Notes: generated from the letters alone by a model not told the origin. 64,000 nucleotides of DNA from Candidatus Methanoperedens sp. (GCA_012026795.1 VEPM01000012.1:1-64000), one strand, 5' to 3'; shown: positions 43,129 to 52,585, counted from the stretch's first letter. Made by a program: numbers and translations.

Positions 43129-43737
43129 ATGGTACCAAAAGGAAAATTAATCACTCTTGAAGGGATTGACGGCACAGGAAAATCAAGTATTGCAAATATG
43201 CTTAAAAATAAATTTCCAGAAGTTGTTTTCACACGGGAACCCACTCATAACTGGATTGGAAAAGCAGTGAAAACATCGATTGAATCTGATACTGACCCTC
43301 TTGCGGAACTTTTCCTGTTTGTGGCAGACCATGCCGAACATATTGCCAGGGTAATAAAACCTGCTATTGAAGAAGGAAAGAACGTAATATCAGACCGATA
43401 TTCTGACAGCAGGTATGCATATCAGGGTGCAACTCTATCTAATATTTTCGATGATGCGATGGAATTTGTTATAGGTATCCACAAAGGCTGGACAATCATT
43501 CCCGATCTGACCATTCTTTTCACTATCGATCCAGCCATTGCTGTAACAAGATGCGGTGTTCGCGGAGAAAAAACAAAATTCGAAAAGATTGAGTTCTTAA
43601 AGACAGTTCAGGGAAATTTTCTAAAACTTGCAGAAAGAGAACCTGAAAGGTTTGTGATAATAGATGCCGGAGATGAACTCGCATCTGTTGAATGTCAGGT
43701 TGAGTCTGTTATTAAGAAATTCCTGAATAATGAATAA
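43129..43737 (+). CDS. tmk: thymidylate kinase
   Basis: A 202-aa dTMP kinase. P-loop LEGIDGTGKSSIA, DRY motif ISDRYSDSRYAYQGA, FTREPT substrate motif and a Lys/Arg-containing lid (RCGVRGEKTKFEK) are all present. It phosphorylates dTMP to dTDP for DNA synthesis. It starts 78 bp from the divergent yjbQ start. Confidence 0.93.
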   Translation: MVPKGKLITLEGIDGTGKSSIANMLKNKFPEVVFTREPTHNWIGKAVKTSIESDTDPLAELFLFVADHAEHIARVIKPAIEEGKNVISDRYSDSRYAYQGATLSNIFDDAMEFVIGIHKGWTIIPDLTILFTIDPAIAVTRCGVRGEKTKFEKIEFLKTVQGNFLKLAEREPERFVIIDAGDELASVECQVESVIKKFLNNE

Positions 43738-43763
43738 AACACTGGAAAAAATATTTGGGTTAC

Positions 43764-43772
43764 TTTTATATA
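43764..43772 (+). promoter_or_regulatory. TATA box of amt-glnK operon
   Basis: TTTTATATA sits about 56-64 bp before the amt ATG and just after the tmk stop. A transcript starting some 25 bp downstream would carry a leader of about 30 nt with GAGGTT close to the start codon. No clear NrpR-type operator could be identified. Confidence 0.5.
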
Positions 43773-43827
43773 CAATAAAATCTTCAGTGGATTGCCTTTT
43801 GCCTTGTAAAGATTTGAGGTTCAATAT

Positions 43828-45138
43828 ATGATAAAACAGCTCATTGTGTTCATCATCCTCGTGTTGTTATTTTCAATACCCGCCCTCGCCGCAGAATCCA
43901 TTGATAGCCCCATCAACGGTGCAGATACCGTCTGGGTACTCATTTCAACCGCCCTTGTCATGCTCATGACCCCCGCCGTCGGTCTTTTTTACGGTGGGAT
44001 GGTACGGAAAAAGAACGTACTTTCAATTATCACACAAAGCTTCATCGTTCTTGCACTTATCAGCATCCAGTGGATACTTTTAGGGTACAGTCTTGCATTC
44101 GGTCCGGACGTTGGCGGGCAAGGCCTGATTGGCGGGCTCCAGTGGGTCGGGCTAAATGGTGTTGGAGCCGCTACCAATGCTGATTATGCCCCTACGATAC
44201 CGGCATCCGTATTCATGATATACCAGGCGATGTTCGCAATCATAACCCCGGTCCTCATCACTGGCGCTTTTGCTGACCGGATGAAATTCAGCACCTTTAT
44301 TGTTTTCACTCTCATCTGGACTACAATCGTATATGATCCAATAGCGCATTGGGTCTGGGGAACAGGGGGTTGGCTGCGGGAACTTGGCGCCCTTGATTTC
44401 GCAGGCGGTCTTGTTGTACATACAAGCGCAGGGTTATCAGCGCTTGCTGCAGCGATCATCATCGGGAAACGCATTGGTTTTAAGAGCGAAAACATGGCGC
44501 CGCATAATGTCCCGATGACAATACTGGGCGGAATCCTTCTGTGGTTTGGCTGGTTCGGGTTCAACGCGGGAAGTGCAGTTTCTGCTGGAAGCCTTGCCGC
44601 AAATGCTTTCATCGCGACAAATACATCCGCAGCCGCAGGAGCGCTCACCTGGATGGCAGTAAGCTGGAAGCATGGCGGAAAACCAAATGCCCTTGGAATT
44701 GTCACAGGCGGAGTCGCAGGTCTTGCTGCAATTACACCGGCATCAGGATATGTGGGGCCGCTTGCAGCAATAATCATAGGCGGCGCAGCCGGGATCTTAT
44801 GCTATTTTGCAATGCACTTCAAGAACCACAAAACCAATATCGACGACTCACTTGATGTATTTGCATGTCATGGTGTGGGAAGCGCATGGGGTGTCCTTGC
44901 TACCGGGATTTTCGCATCGATTGCGATTAATTCTGCCGGAGCAAATGGTCTGGTTTTTGGTAGCTCCAGTCTGATAATATCGCAAATTGTAGCCATTGTC
45001 GTGACTGGCGTTTATTCATTTGTAATGACAGTTATTATATTAAAGATACTCAATGCAACCATGGGTCTTCGTGTCCGCGATGATGAAGAGGTAGAAGGTC
45101 TTGATATTACTCAGCATGGAGAGAAGGCATATGTTTAA
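43828..45138 (+). CDS. amtB: ammonium transporter
   Basis: A 436-aa Amt/Rh channel with N-terminal signal (LIVFIILVLLFSIPALA) and eleven predicted membrane helices. Family signatures are DTVWVLISTALVMLMTPAVGLFYGGMV, DFAGGLVVHTSAGLSALAAAIIIGKR and DVFACHGVGSAWGVLATG with the pore histidines. It is followed 38 bp downstream by glnK, the usual pair in which GlnK plugs the channel when nitrogen is plentiful. Confidence 0.96.
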   Translation: MIKQLIVFIILVLLFSIPALAAESIDSPINGADTVWVLISTALVMLMTPAVGLFYGGMVRKKNVLSIITQSFIVLALISIQWILLGYSLAFGPDVGGQGLIGGLQWVGLNGVGAATNADYAPTIPASVFMIYQAMFAIITPVLITGAFADRMKFSTFIVFTLIWTTIVYDPIAHWVWGTGGWLRELGALDFAGGLVVHTSAGLSALAAAIIIGKRIGFKSENMAPHNVPMTILGGILLWFGWFGFNAGSAVSAGSLAANAFIATNTSAAAGALTWMAVSWKHGGKPNALGIVTGGVAGLAAITPASGYVGPLAAIIIGGAAGILCYFAMHFKNHKTNIDDSLDVFACHGVGSAWGVLATGIFASIAINSAGANGLVFGSSSLIISQIVAIVVTGVYSFVMTVIILKILNATMGLRVRDDEEVEGLDITQHGEKAYV

Positions 45139-45155
45139 AAAGAAGGATAGCTTAA

Positions 45156-46081
<926 letters not shown>

Positions 46082-46311
46082 AGCCCTATTCTCGGCGTAT
46101 CCGGGCGTTTGGTTTATCGGCGTGGATATTATAGAAATGTGTGATCGTTGTCAGGCGATTCAAACCAATTTCCCAAATAGGGGCATTTTAATATGATGAA
46201 AACAAATCAATCTAACAAAATGAACATATGAGGACAGGGGCGTAATTCTCAAACGGGAACCAGAGAGAATGATGTTCGCAAGTTTGAAGAAGTTACTGGA
46301 GGACTAATATT

Positions 46312-46725
46312 ATGAGAGATTCTATAAAAAAACTATTTGCAGATTACGAAAAAGCATTCAATTCACTTGATGTTGAAAAGCAGGTGCCGTTGTTTGCAGA
46401 ACATTTCATTTCAGCAGGTCCTAAGGGCAGTATCGCGCTGGGAAGAGATGAATTCGCCAGGATGGCGGGCAAGGCTGCGGAATTTTACAGAAGCGTAGGG
46501 CAGACATCCGCAAAAATCCTGTCCATGGACGAAATCCCAATCAGCAATGAATATTCGATGATCAAAGTCCACTGGGGAGCGACGTTCAAAAAGACCGGGA
46601 ATAAGCTGATCGAATTTGATGTTACGTATTTTGTCCAAGAAACCGACACCGAACCAAAAATCATCATGTTCATAGCTCACCAGGATGAGGAGAAAGCCAT
46701 GAAAGAACTTGGTCTCTCAGGGTGA
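46312..46725 (+). CDS. NTF2-like (SnoaL/DUF4440-type) protein
   Basis: A 137-aa protein with the cone-shaped NTF2 pattern (IKKLFADYEKAFNSLDVEKQVPLFAEHFISAGPKG, then IKVHWGATFKKTGNKLIEFDVTYFVQE). No catalytic residues can be picked out, and such proteins range from enzymes to binding domains. Start is supported by GGAGG upstream. It opens a cluster with VOC and RibD-like genes that looks bacterial in origin. Confidence 0.65.
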   Translation: MRDSIKKLFADYEKAFNSLDVEKQVPLFAEHFISAGPKGSIALGRDEFARMAGKAAEFYRSVGQTSAKILSMDEIPISNEYSMIKVHWGATFKKTGNKLIEFDVTYFVQETDTEPKIIMFIAHQDEEKAMKELGLSG

Positions 46726-46791
46726 AATTTATGAACCCGCGAAAAATCCTTATATCATCAATTACATAATTATCTTATATGGGGGAATATA

Positions 46792-47211
46792 ATGAAAATG
46801 AATCCTGTCGTACATTTTGAAATGCCGGCGAAAGATAAGGATCGTATGAGGAATTTTTACGAGACTGCCTTTGGCTGGAAGACGGAACAGCTTGGTAAGG
46901 AGATGGGCGAGTATGTGCTGGTCGCTACCACCGAAAGCGATGAGAAAACCGGTCTTCCCAGGAGACCCGGCGCAATCAACGGCGGCTTTTACGAGAGCAC
47001 CGATCCTCTGTTGCAGTATCCATCAGTCGTCATTGCAGTTGACGATATCAAGGAGGCGATGAAAATGGTGGAAGAAGCAGGCGGAAAAGTGCTGGGAGGA
47101 CAGGTACTCGGAAAACCTGACAGTATCCCTGGTGTCGGACTTTATGTGTCATTCATAGACACAGAAGGCAACCGCGTGAGCATGCTTGAGCCAGAGCCCA
47201 TGCAACAGTAG
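46792..47211 (+). CDS. VOC-family (glyoxalase-like) protein
   Basis: A 139-aa single VOC domain (MNPVVHFEMPAKDKDRMRNFYETAFGWKTEQL, GGFYESTDPLLQYPSVVIAVDDIKEAMKMVEEAGGKVLG, YVSFIDTEGNRVSMLEPE). It resembles glyoxalase/bleomycin-resistance proteins with putative metal ligands His8 and a C-terminal Glu. The substrate is unknown. GGGGGAAT precedes the ATG. Confidence 0.8.
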   Translation: MKMNPVVHFEMPAKDKDRMRNFYETAFGWKTEQLGKEMGEYVLVATTESDEKTGLPRRPGAINGGFYESTDPLLQYPSVVIAVDDIKEAMKMVEEAGGKVLGGQVLGKPDSIPGVGLYVSFIDTEGNRVSMLEPEPMQQ

Positions 47212-47247
47212 TCGGAGGAATATACTTAAACCTCAGGAGAAACGATT

Positions 47248-47916
47248 ATGAGAAAACTTATTGTAACCACATTTATAACGCTTGATGGGGTTATGCAGGC
47301 GCCAGGGGGACCAGAGGAAGATCCGGCAGGCGGTTTTACTTATGGCGGATGGTCTGTCAATTACTGGGATGACATGATGGGGCAGGTCATGGGCGAATTT
47401 ATGGCAAAGCCTTCTGAATTATTATTGGGCAGGAAGACCTATGAAATCTTTGCTGCGTACTGGCCATACATTAAAGATGATCCGATTGCCGATAAACTGA
47501 ACAGCGTCAGGAAGTATGTTGTCTCCAGAACGCTTGATGAAGTGGATTGGAATAATTCCACACTTGTTACAGGAAATGTGGAGCAGGCAATAAGAAATCT
47601 CAAGGAACAAACCGGTCCAGATATCCAGGTGCACGGCAGCGGCAATCTTATTCAAACGCTGCTTAAACATGATCTTATCGATGAGTTCCGGTTATGGATT
47701 TTCCCGGTTACGATAGGGAAGGGAAAAAGGCTATTTAGCGACGGGACAAAGCCTGCCAGTCTCAAGCTTACCGATAGCAAGATATCTACCACCGGTGTCA
47801 TCATCACTACCTATGAACCCGCCGGGGAACTCAAGACCGGATCGTTTGGGCTTGATAATCCAAGTGAAGCGGAAATTGAAAGACGCAAACGACTGGCCAA
47901 TGAAGGCAAGAAGTAG
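47248..47916 (+). CDS. RibD C-terminal/dihydrofolate-reductase-like protein
   Basis: A 222-aa protein of the 'dihydrofolate reductase family' with a RibD C-terminal fold. MRKLIVTTFITLDGVMQAPGGPEED, LLLGRKTYEIFAAYWP, VVSRTLDEVDW, IQVHGSGNLIQTLLKHDLIDEFRLWIFPVTIGKGKRLF are the NADPH-fold blocks. True folate or riboflavin activity is not implied. It is common in bacteria beside VOC and DUF4440 genes, as here. Confidence 0.85.
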   Translation: MRKLIVTTFITLDGVMQAPGGPEEDPAGGFTYGGWSVNYWDDMMGQVMGEFMAKPSELLLGRKTYEIFAAYWPYIKDDPIADKLNSVRKYVVSRTLDEVDWNNSTLVTGNVEQAIRNLKEQTGPDIQVHGSGNLIQTLLKHDLIDEFRLWIFPVTIGKGKRLFSDGTKPASLKLTDSKISTTGVIITTYEPAGELKTGSFGLDNPSEAEIERRKRLANEGKK

Positions 47917-47937
47917 GAAAAATAATAGGAGTAAATT

Positions 47938-48861
47938 ATGACAAACATGAACATCAAACAAAAAATCAATCCCTGCTTATGGTTTGACCATCAGGCAGAA
48001 GAAGCGGCGGAATTTTACACTTCTGTTTTCAAAAATTCCAGGGTCATGAATATTACTCGCTATGGCGAAGCAGGCGCGAAGGCATCAGGAAGAGCAGAGG
48101 GAACGGTAATGACCACTGAATTTGAGATTGAGGGGCAAGAATTCATTGCACTTAACGGCGGACCGATATTCAAATTCACTCCAGCTATATCATTTCTTGT
48201 TGCTTGTAGTACTAAGGAGGAAGTCGATACAATATGGGAAAAACTCTCTGAAGGGGGTGTGGCACTCATGGAGCTTGGTAAATATCCCTTCAGCGAAAAA
48301 TATGGATGGACGCAGGACAGGTACGGTCTTTCATGGCAGGTGATGTTCATGGGCGATCGTAAGATTAAGCAGAAAATCACCCCGACGCTTATGTTTGTGG
48401 GTGGGCAGTCCGGAAAAGCAGAGGCTGCGATCATTTTTTACACATCGGTATTCAAGAATGTGGAGATTGGCAACATCCTACGCTACGGCAAAGGCGAGGA
48501 ACCCGACAAAGAAGGAACAATAAAACATGCCGACTTCACGCTTGAGAATCAGGGGTTTGCGGCTATGGATAGCGCTCGTAAGCACGACTTTAGCTTCAAT
48601 GAGGCCATTTCGCTTATGGTTAAATGCAAAAACCAGGAAGAAATCGATTACTACTGGGAGAGACTCACAGCAGACGGAGGGCAAGAAAGTGTATGCGGCT
48701 GGCTCAAGGATAAGTTCGGTGTTTCATGGCAGGTTGCTCCCGCTGGCCTGGACGAGATGCTGCGAGACCACGATAAAGAGAAGGTGGAACGCGTTACCAA
48801 TGCTTTCCTGAAAATGAAAAAGTTTGACATTGGAGAATTGAGGAAAGCATACGAGGGCTAA
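47938..48861 (+). CDS. tandem PhnB-like VOC-domain protein
   Basis: A 307-aa protein of two PhnB/3-demethylubiquinone methyltransferase-like VOC domains (1-150 and 155-280). Each begins 'INPCLWFDHQAEEAAEFYTSVFKNS'-like or 'ITPTLMFVGGQSGKAEAAIIFY'-like and ends with a Trp-rich block (DRYGLSWQVMF, DKFGVSWQVAP). The last helix (DKEKVERVTNAFLKMKKFDIGELRKAYEG) is typical. Despite the name, no methyltransferase motifs exist. It is followed directly by a remnant of a further relative. Confidence 0.8.
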   Translation: MTNMNIKQKINPCLWFDHQAEEAAEFYTSVFKNSRVMNITRYGEAGAKASGRAEGTVMTTEFEIEGQEFIALNGGPIFKFTPAISFLVACSTKEEVDTIWEKLSEGGVALMELGKYPFSEKYGWTQDRYGLSWQVMFMGDRKIKQKITPTLMFVGGQSGKAEAAIIFYTSVFKNVEIGNILRYGKGEEPDKEGTIKHADFTLENQGFAAMDSARKHDFSFNEAISLMVKCKNQEEIDYYWERLTADGGQESVCGWLKDKFGVSWQVAPAGLDEMLRDHDKEKVERVTNAFLKMKKFDIGELRKAYEG

Positions 48862-48924
48862 TGTTTTACGGATAAGTTCGGAGTGCAGTGGATGGTGATT
48901 TATACCTACCCGAAAGAGAAGTGA
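48862..48924 (+). pseudogene. C-terminal scrap of a PhnB-like VOC gene
   Basis: Immediately after the stop of the tandem VOC gene the sequence reads CFTDKFGVQWMVIYTYPKEK and stop, the usual C-terminal end of single-domain PhnB-like proteins. The rest of the gene is absent, so it marks a deletion at this point. Confidence 0.6.
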
Positions 48925-48936
48925 AAATTAACAAAA

Positions 48937-49021
48937 CGCCGAGGGGGAGATTTGAACTCCCGCTGTGCGGTGCACAACCGGTTTTCAAAACCGGCGCCTT
49001 AGGCCGCTGGGCTACCTCGGC
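48937..49021 (-). tRNA. tRNA-Ser (UGA)
   Basis: On the minus strand: acceptor GCCGAGG pairing with CCTCGGC, discriminator G, anticodon stem CCGGT/ACCGG with loop TTTGAAA (anticodon TGA), a long variable arm (TTGTGCACCGCACA) as expected for serine, and T-arm GGGAGTTCAAATCTCCC. No intron, and CCA is not encoded. Its downstream neighbour on the plus strand is a TnpB transposon. Confidence 0.95.
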
Positions 49022-49224
49022 ATACTTCCTGCGAAATGGTTGGCATGGGTAATAAAATCGTAGGTTAAAGGGTAGAGAAAATCCATTTGCTTTACCAACG
49101 GGATGAAATCTTACCCCCTTTTTTAATTGTAATGCCTATGCCGGAAAAGCAATTGTCGAGAAAGCACATCAAGGAGATGCATAACGATAAATAGTTTCAA
49201 AACAATATAAAGATGTTGTGGGAA

Positions 49225-50409
49225 ATGAGAAAAGCATATCAATTCAGGATATACCCGAACAAGAATCAGGAAGTTAAACTGAACAGAACACTTTCCATAT
49301 GCAGACACCTATACAATGATTCACTTGCAGAGAGAAAACGACAATCTGAGCTTAATAATCTATGTAAAACCTTCGAAGTTACTCCATGGGGAAAACCCGA
49401 ATGGATCTCATATGTAGATCAAGCGAACGCTCTTCCTGATAATAAAACTATTTTTCAGAAAGAAGTACATTCGCAAGTGCTTCAAAATACCTTAAAAAGA
49501 GTAGAGAGGAGTTTTAAGAATTTCTTCAAAGGCTTCGGATACCCAAGATTCCAGGGAAGAGATAGATACAATTCATTCACATATCCACAAAGTGGGATTA
49601 ATCTTGAAGAGGAGAAACTTAACATTTCTAAAATCGGAGTTGTCAAGATCGTTCAGCATCGAGAGATAGAGGGTAAAATCAAGACATGTACGATTAAGAA
49701 GGATGTTGATCAATGGTATGCAATATTTTCAGTTAAAATAGACAGACCAATAATTCCAGTTGAGATCAAGAGACCAATAGGCATAGATGTTGGATTGAGA
49801 TCATTACTAACCCTTAGCAATGGTGAACAAATAGAACCGCCCAAGTTCCTGAGATGTTCCGAAAAGAGATTAACAAGAGAACAGATCAAGCTTTCAAGGA
49901 AAAAGAAAAGAAGTAATAACAGAAAGAATCAGGCTACGATCGTAGCCAGAACACACAGGACAATCAGGAATCAAAGAAAAGATTTTGCTAATAAAACATC
50001 AAGAATACTGGTAGATACCTATGATAAAATCGTATTTGAGGATTTGCAGATAAAAAACATGGTGCACAACCATCGTCTTGCAAAATCCATCAACGATGCA
50101 GGATGGTATCAGTTGATCAGATTTACAAAATCCAAAGCAGAATACGCTGGGAAAATAGTTGAATTGGTCAATGCCAGGAACACAAGTCAGAATTGCAGCA
50201 AATGTGGTAATTTCGTATCGAAGAACATTTCAGTCAGGAAACATTCTTGTCCTTTCTGTGGCCTTGTTCTGGATAGAGACCATAATGCTGCAATCAATAT
50301 ACTAAAAAGATCAAATACCGCAGGAACTGCGGAATTCAAAGCCTGCCCGAGTAGTCTGAGCACAGACACAATGACGCAGGAAGCCTCAAAGCGTGAGGTA
50401 GTTCACTAA
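49225..50409 (+). CDS. tnpB: TnpB (IS200/IS605-family RNA-guided nuclease)
   Basis: About 394 aa from ATG 49225 (MRKAYQFRIYPNKNQEVKLN). The RuvC-like catalytic residues are intact: Asp in IGIDVGLRSL, Glu in IVFEDLQIKNM, Asp in LDRDHNAAINIL. The zinc ribbon CSKCG...CPFCG is complete. No tnpA adjoins, so this is an IS1341-type element that would need TnpA in trans. TnpB proteins cleave DNA guided by an RNA from the element's right end, whose hairpin overlaps the 3' end of this gene. Inserted between tRNA-Ser and the DsrE-like genes. Confidence 0.93.
   Translation: MRKAYQFRIYPNKNQEVKLNRTLSICRHLYNDSLAERKRQSELNNLCKTFEVTPWGKPEWISYVDQANALPDNKTIFQKEVHSQVLQNTLKRVERSFKNFFKGFGYPRFQGRDRYNSFTYPQSGINLEEEKLNISKIGVVKIVQHREIEGKIKTCTIKKDVDQWYAIFSVKIDRPIIPVEIKRPIGIDVGLRSLLTLSNGEQIEPPKFLRCSEKRLTREQIKLSRKKKRSNNRKNQATIVARTHRTIRNQRKDFANKTSRILVDTYDKIVFEDLQIKNMVHNHRLAKSINDAGWYQLIRFTKSKAEYAGKIVELVNARNTSQNCSKCGNFVSKNISVRKHSCPFCGLVLDRDHNAAINILKRSNTAGTAEFKACPSSLSTDTMTQEASKREVVH
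50340..50406 (+). ncRNA. candidate right end/omega RNA scaffold of the TnpB element
   Basis: At the 3' end of tnpB a hairpin GCCTCA (50383-50388) / TGAGGT (50394-50399) is followed by AGTTCAC (50400-50406), a form typical of IS1341/IS605 right ends. The guide RNA of TnpB would extend from within the coding end across this hairpin, with the guide formed by flanking DNA after 50406. The 5' limit is a guess; the hairpin itself is plain. Confidence 0.5.
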
Positions 50410-50485
50410 TATTGCCTACATGGAAACATTTAAAACTCAATCGATAATTATTAACCCCTCTAATCATAGAATCAGAGAAAGAAAA

Positions 50486-50809
50486 ATGACAAATCTGTTA
50501 CTCGTCCTATCGAAAGACCCGTATACTACGGAAACACCCGACCTTGTGCTTGATATCGGGTTGAATGCAAAAGAAAAAGGAAATGATGTCTCATTATATC
50601 TCATTGAAGACGGCATAACCGCTGCAAGAAAGTCCGAGTTTGGAAATAAACTCGCAGCAGCCCAGAAGAAGGGCATCAGGATATATGCTGACGATAAAGC
50701 AGTACTTTCAAGATCGCTCACCAACAAATTAATTGGCGGTGTGGAAATAAAAGAAATCGGCGCACTTCTTGATTACATAATGGAATATGACAGGGTAGTC
50801 TGGTTTTAG
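50486..50809 (+). CDS. DsrE/TusD-like sulfur-carrier-family protein 1
   Basis: About 107 aa from ATG 50486 (MTNLLLVLSKDPYTTETPDLVLDIGLNAK); a longer frame from 50420 begins in the transposon flank. The DsrE/F/H fold is indicated by alternating strands and helices and by VSLYLIEDGITAARKS. No Cys is present, so on its own it cannot carry persulfide; it resembles the DsrH/TusB role of closing a heteromer. It is the first of three consecutive DsrE-family genes. Confidence 0.65.
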   Translation: MTNLLLVLSKDPYTTETPDLVLDIGLNAKEKGNDVSLYLIEDGITAARKSEFGNKLAAAQKKGIRIYADDKAVLSRSLTNKLIGGVEIKEIGALLDYIMEYDRVVWF

Positions 50810-50823
50810 GTGAAGGTGATAAA

Positions 50824-51192
50824 ATGACAGGAAAACAACTTACGATCGTTTCGATAAACGGCCCATACAGGGATGAAGGAGTATTTACATTGATAAGACT
50901 TGCACACGCGGCTAAAGAAAAAGGCATAACTGTCAACTTCTTTAACTATCTTGATGCAACAATAATCGCCCACAGGGACCAGGCACCAAAAGAGTTTCCT
51001 CCGGTAGAGACAATTTTCGGGACAATAGTCAAAAAAGGGATAAAACAGCCAAAAGCAGATGCTATCGCCTGTATAAAATGCACGGATGCCAGAGGCGTAA
51101 CAAAACAGCAGACAGAGGGCGTCATTATCGGCGGACTCTATGACCTTGGCGAATGGACAGCAGAATCCGATAAGACAATACTTATAGGGTGA
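50824..51192 (+). CDS. DsrE/TusD-like sulfur-carrier-family protein 2
   Basis: A 122-aa DsrE-fold protein (LTIVSINGPYRDEGVFTLIRLAHAAKEKGITVNFFNYLDATII). Cys residues occur in IACIKCTDARGV, at the position where DsrE/TusD carries its active-site Cys, so this is the likely persulfide-bearing subunit. It is 14 bp downstream of the first DsrE-like gene and overlaps the frame of the third by 4 bp. Confidence 0.72.
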   Translation: MTGKQLTIVSINGPYRDEGVFTLIRLAHAAKEKGITVNFFNYLDATIIAHRDQAPKEFPPVETIFGTIVKKGIKQPKADAIACIKCTDARGVTKQQTEGVIIGGLYDLGEWTAESDKTILIG

Positions 51193-51197
51193 TCAAC

Positions 51198-51572
51198 ATG
51201 AGCAAAAAAGTAAATGTAATCGTAACGCAGCCCCCTTATGGAAAAGAAGATGCATTTTCAGCAATCCCGATGGCTGCTTCGCAGGTCGCAGCAGGAAATG
51301 AGGCTTCTGTGATTTTCGTCAGTGGCGGCGTTCATTCGATCGTGAAAGGACAGAAAACAGGATACGGGGATCTGGCAGTCTGGTTCAAGGATGTCCCGTC
51401 CGTGGAATCTGAGATCACAAAGAACATAGAACTTGTGGGTTTCTATGCACTTGATAAGGATATTGCAAAACGCAACATAACAGATTCGGAGATCATAAAC
51501 GGGATAAAAAAGATAACGCTTCCGGAATTGACTGACATGATACTTGAAGCGGATGTGAATCTGGTGTTTTAA
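51198..51572 (+). CDS. DsrE/DsrF-like sulfur-carrier-family protein 3
   Basis: About 124 aa from ATG 51198 (MSKKVNVIVTQPPYGKEDAFSAIPMAASQVA). DsrF/TusC-like fold (NEASVIFVSGGVHSIVKGQKT). No Cys is visible. With the two preceding genes it completes a DsrEFH/TusBCD-like trio that in bacteria relays sulfur for tRNA thiolation or sulfur oxidation. The archaeal partner enzyme is not in the window. Confidence 0.7.
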   Translation: MSKKVNVIVTQPPYGKEDAFSAIPMAASQVAAGNEASVIFVSGGVHSIVKGQKTGYGDLAVWFKDVPSVESEITKNIELVGFYALDKDIAKRNITDSEIINGIKKITLPELTDMILEADVNLVF

Positions 51573-51647
51573 ATATCCGATAGCTATAGATATCCAATCA
51601 TCTTATAATATGACTATGATATATGTGTAAATGCGCTCGGTGATAAA

Positions 51648-51863
51648 ATGGAAACACAAGTTATCACATCAAAATTAGATCAATTGCCAGAAGATCTGAA
51701 AGAAGAAGTTTTGGATTATATAGAATTTTTATTGCAAAAAGGAACATATCAACGAAGAGCAAAAAAAAATAAGTTTAAATTTGACTGGGAAGGAGGTTTG
51801 TCAGACCTAAAAAAAAAATATACCTCAGTATCACTCCAACATAAAGCATTGGAGTGGAGGTAA
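51648..51863 (+). CDS. DUF2281-like antitoxin
   Basis: A 71-aa protein starting METQVITSKLDQLPEDLKEEVLDYIEFLLQK, the DUF2281 pattern of small VapB-like antitoxins, with a basic middle and a short C-terminal tail (WEGGLSDLKKKY) likely to wrap a PIN partner. Its stop overlaps the ATG of the PIN gene by one base (GGTAATG), giving translational coupling. Confidence 0.75.
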   Translation: METQVITSKLDQLPEDLKEEVLDYIEFLLQKGTYQRRAKKNKFKFDWEGGLSDLKKKYTSVSLQHKALEWR

Positions 51864-52243
51864 TGTACCTCATTGATACAAATATTTTTTTGGAAGTTCT
51901 GCTAACACAAGAAAGACAAGAAGCCTGCAAAGAATTTCTCGAAAAAAACATTGGGAACCTATGCATTTCTGACTTTTCTTTGCATTCGATTGGAGTAATA
52001 TTATTCAGGAATAAAAAAGAAAAAATTTTCCAGAAATTTGTAAAAGATATTCTTCCGAATGTAAAAATTATTACTTTATCAAAACTATCATATCAAAATC
52101 TGTCTGATATGAGAAGGAAATTCGGGCTGGATTTTGATGATGCTTACCAGTATAAAATCGCGAAAGATAGTGATTTTAAATTAGTTACTCTATATAGAGA
52201 TTTTGAAAAAATTAAGAATGATTTGGTCGTGATGTTTTTATGA
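51863..52243 (+). CDS. PIN-domain toxin (VapC-like)
   Basis: About 126 aa from ATG 51863: MYLIDTNIFLEVLLTQERQEACKEFLEK. Asp residues at the PIN positions are in LIDTN and in FGLDFDDAYQYKIAKDSDFKLVTLYRDFEK; conserved Ser in ISDFSLHSIG. Predicted Mg-dependent endoribonuclease neutralised by the upstream DUF2281 protein. It is AT-rich relative to its flanks, consistent with mobile TA gain. Confidence 0.8.
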   Translation: MYLIDTNIFLEVLLTQERQEACKEFLEKNIGNLCISDFSLHSIGVILFRNKKEKIFQKFVKDILPNVKIITLSKLSYQNLSDMRRKFGLDFDDAYQYKIAKDSDFKLVTLYRDFEKIKNDLVVMFL

Positions 52244-52270
52244 TGCACTATTTAATGAATGGAGAACTTC

Positions 52271-52585
52271 ATGAGACAATTATCAGACCTTGATAAAAAA
52301 ATCCTCAATAAACTCGCTCCCGAACTCGAAGGCGCAACCGGTCCCGCGCCCGGACATGACTACAAATTCATCCTGCTTCCGGTCTCGCATAAGTTATCCG
52401 AATCCCCGGAGGACTTTGCGAACAGGGCTAACAGGCTGACGGATGAGGAGCTTGTTTACCTTGTGGATCTTATTTTGCGAGGAGACGAGGATGTGCGCTC
52501 GCTTGCTGAAGGGGATTACGATGCACTTCTTGAAATGATTAAGAAGAGGCTGCCGGAAAAGGTTAAAGAACTAAAAGATCGCTGA
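52271..52585 (+). CDS. hypothetical protein
   Basis: About 104 aa from ATG 52271 (MRQLSDLDKKILNKLAPELEGATG), with TGGAGAAC upstream; an in-frame ATG at 52259 is the alternative. A short Pro/Gly-rich segment (GATGPAPGHDYKFILLPV) divides two helical parts (EDFANRANRLTDEELVYLVDLILRGDED and DYDALLEMIKKRLPEKVKELKDR). No motif is recognised. Its stop directly abuts the 3' end of the convergent AdoMet synthetase gene. Confidence 0.6.
   Translation: MRQLSDLDKKILNKLAPELEGATGPAPGHDYKFILLPVSHKLSESPEDFANRANRLTDEELVYLVDLILRGDEDVRSLAEGDYDALLEMIKKRLPEKVKELKDR

Noticed and set aside
46082-46311. 230-bp gap between the macro-domain and NTF2-like genes
   Set aside because: Examined for hidden genes and hairpins. 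Only weak promoter-like AT stretches and the GGAGG before 46312 were seen.
49133-49195. 20-codon frame before tnpB (MPMPEKQLSRKHIKEMHNDK) as a tnpA remnant
   Set aside because: No TnpA His-hydrophobe-His motif or catalytic Tyr, and too short to assign.
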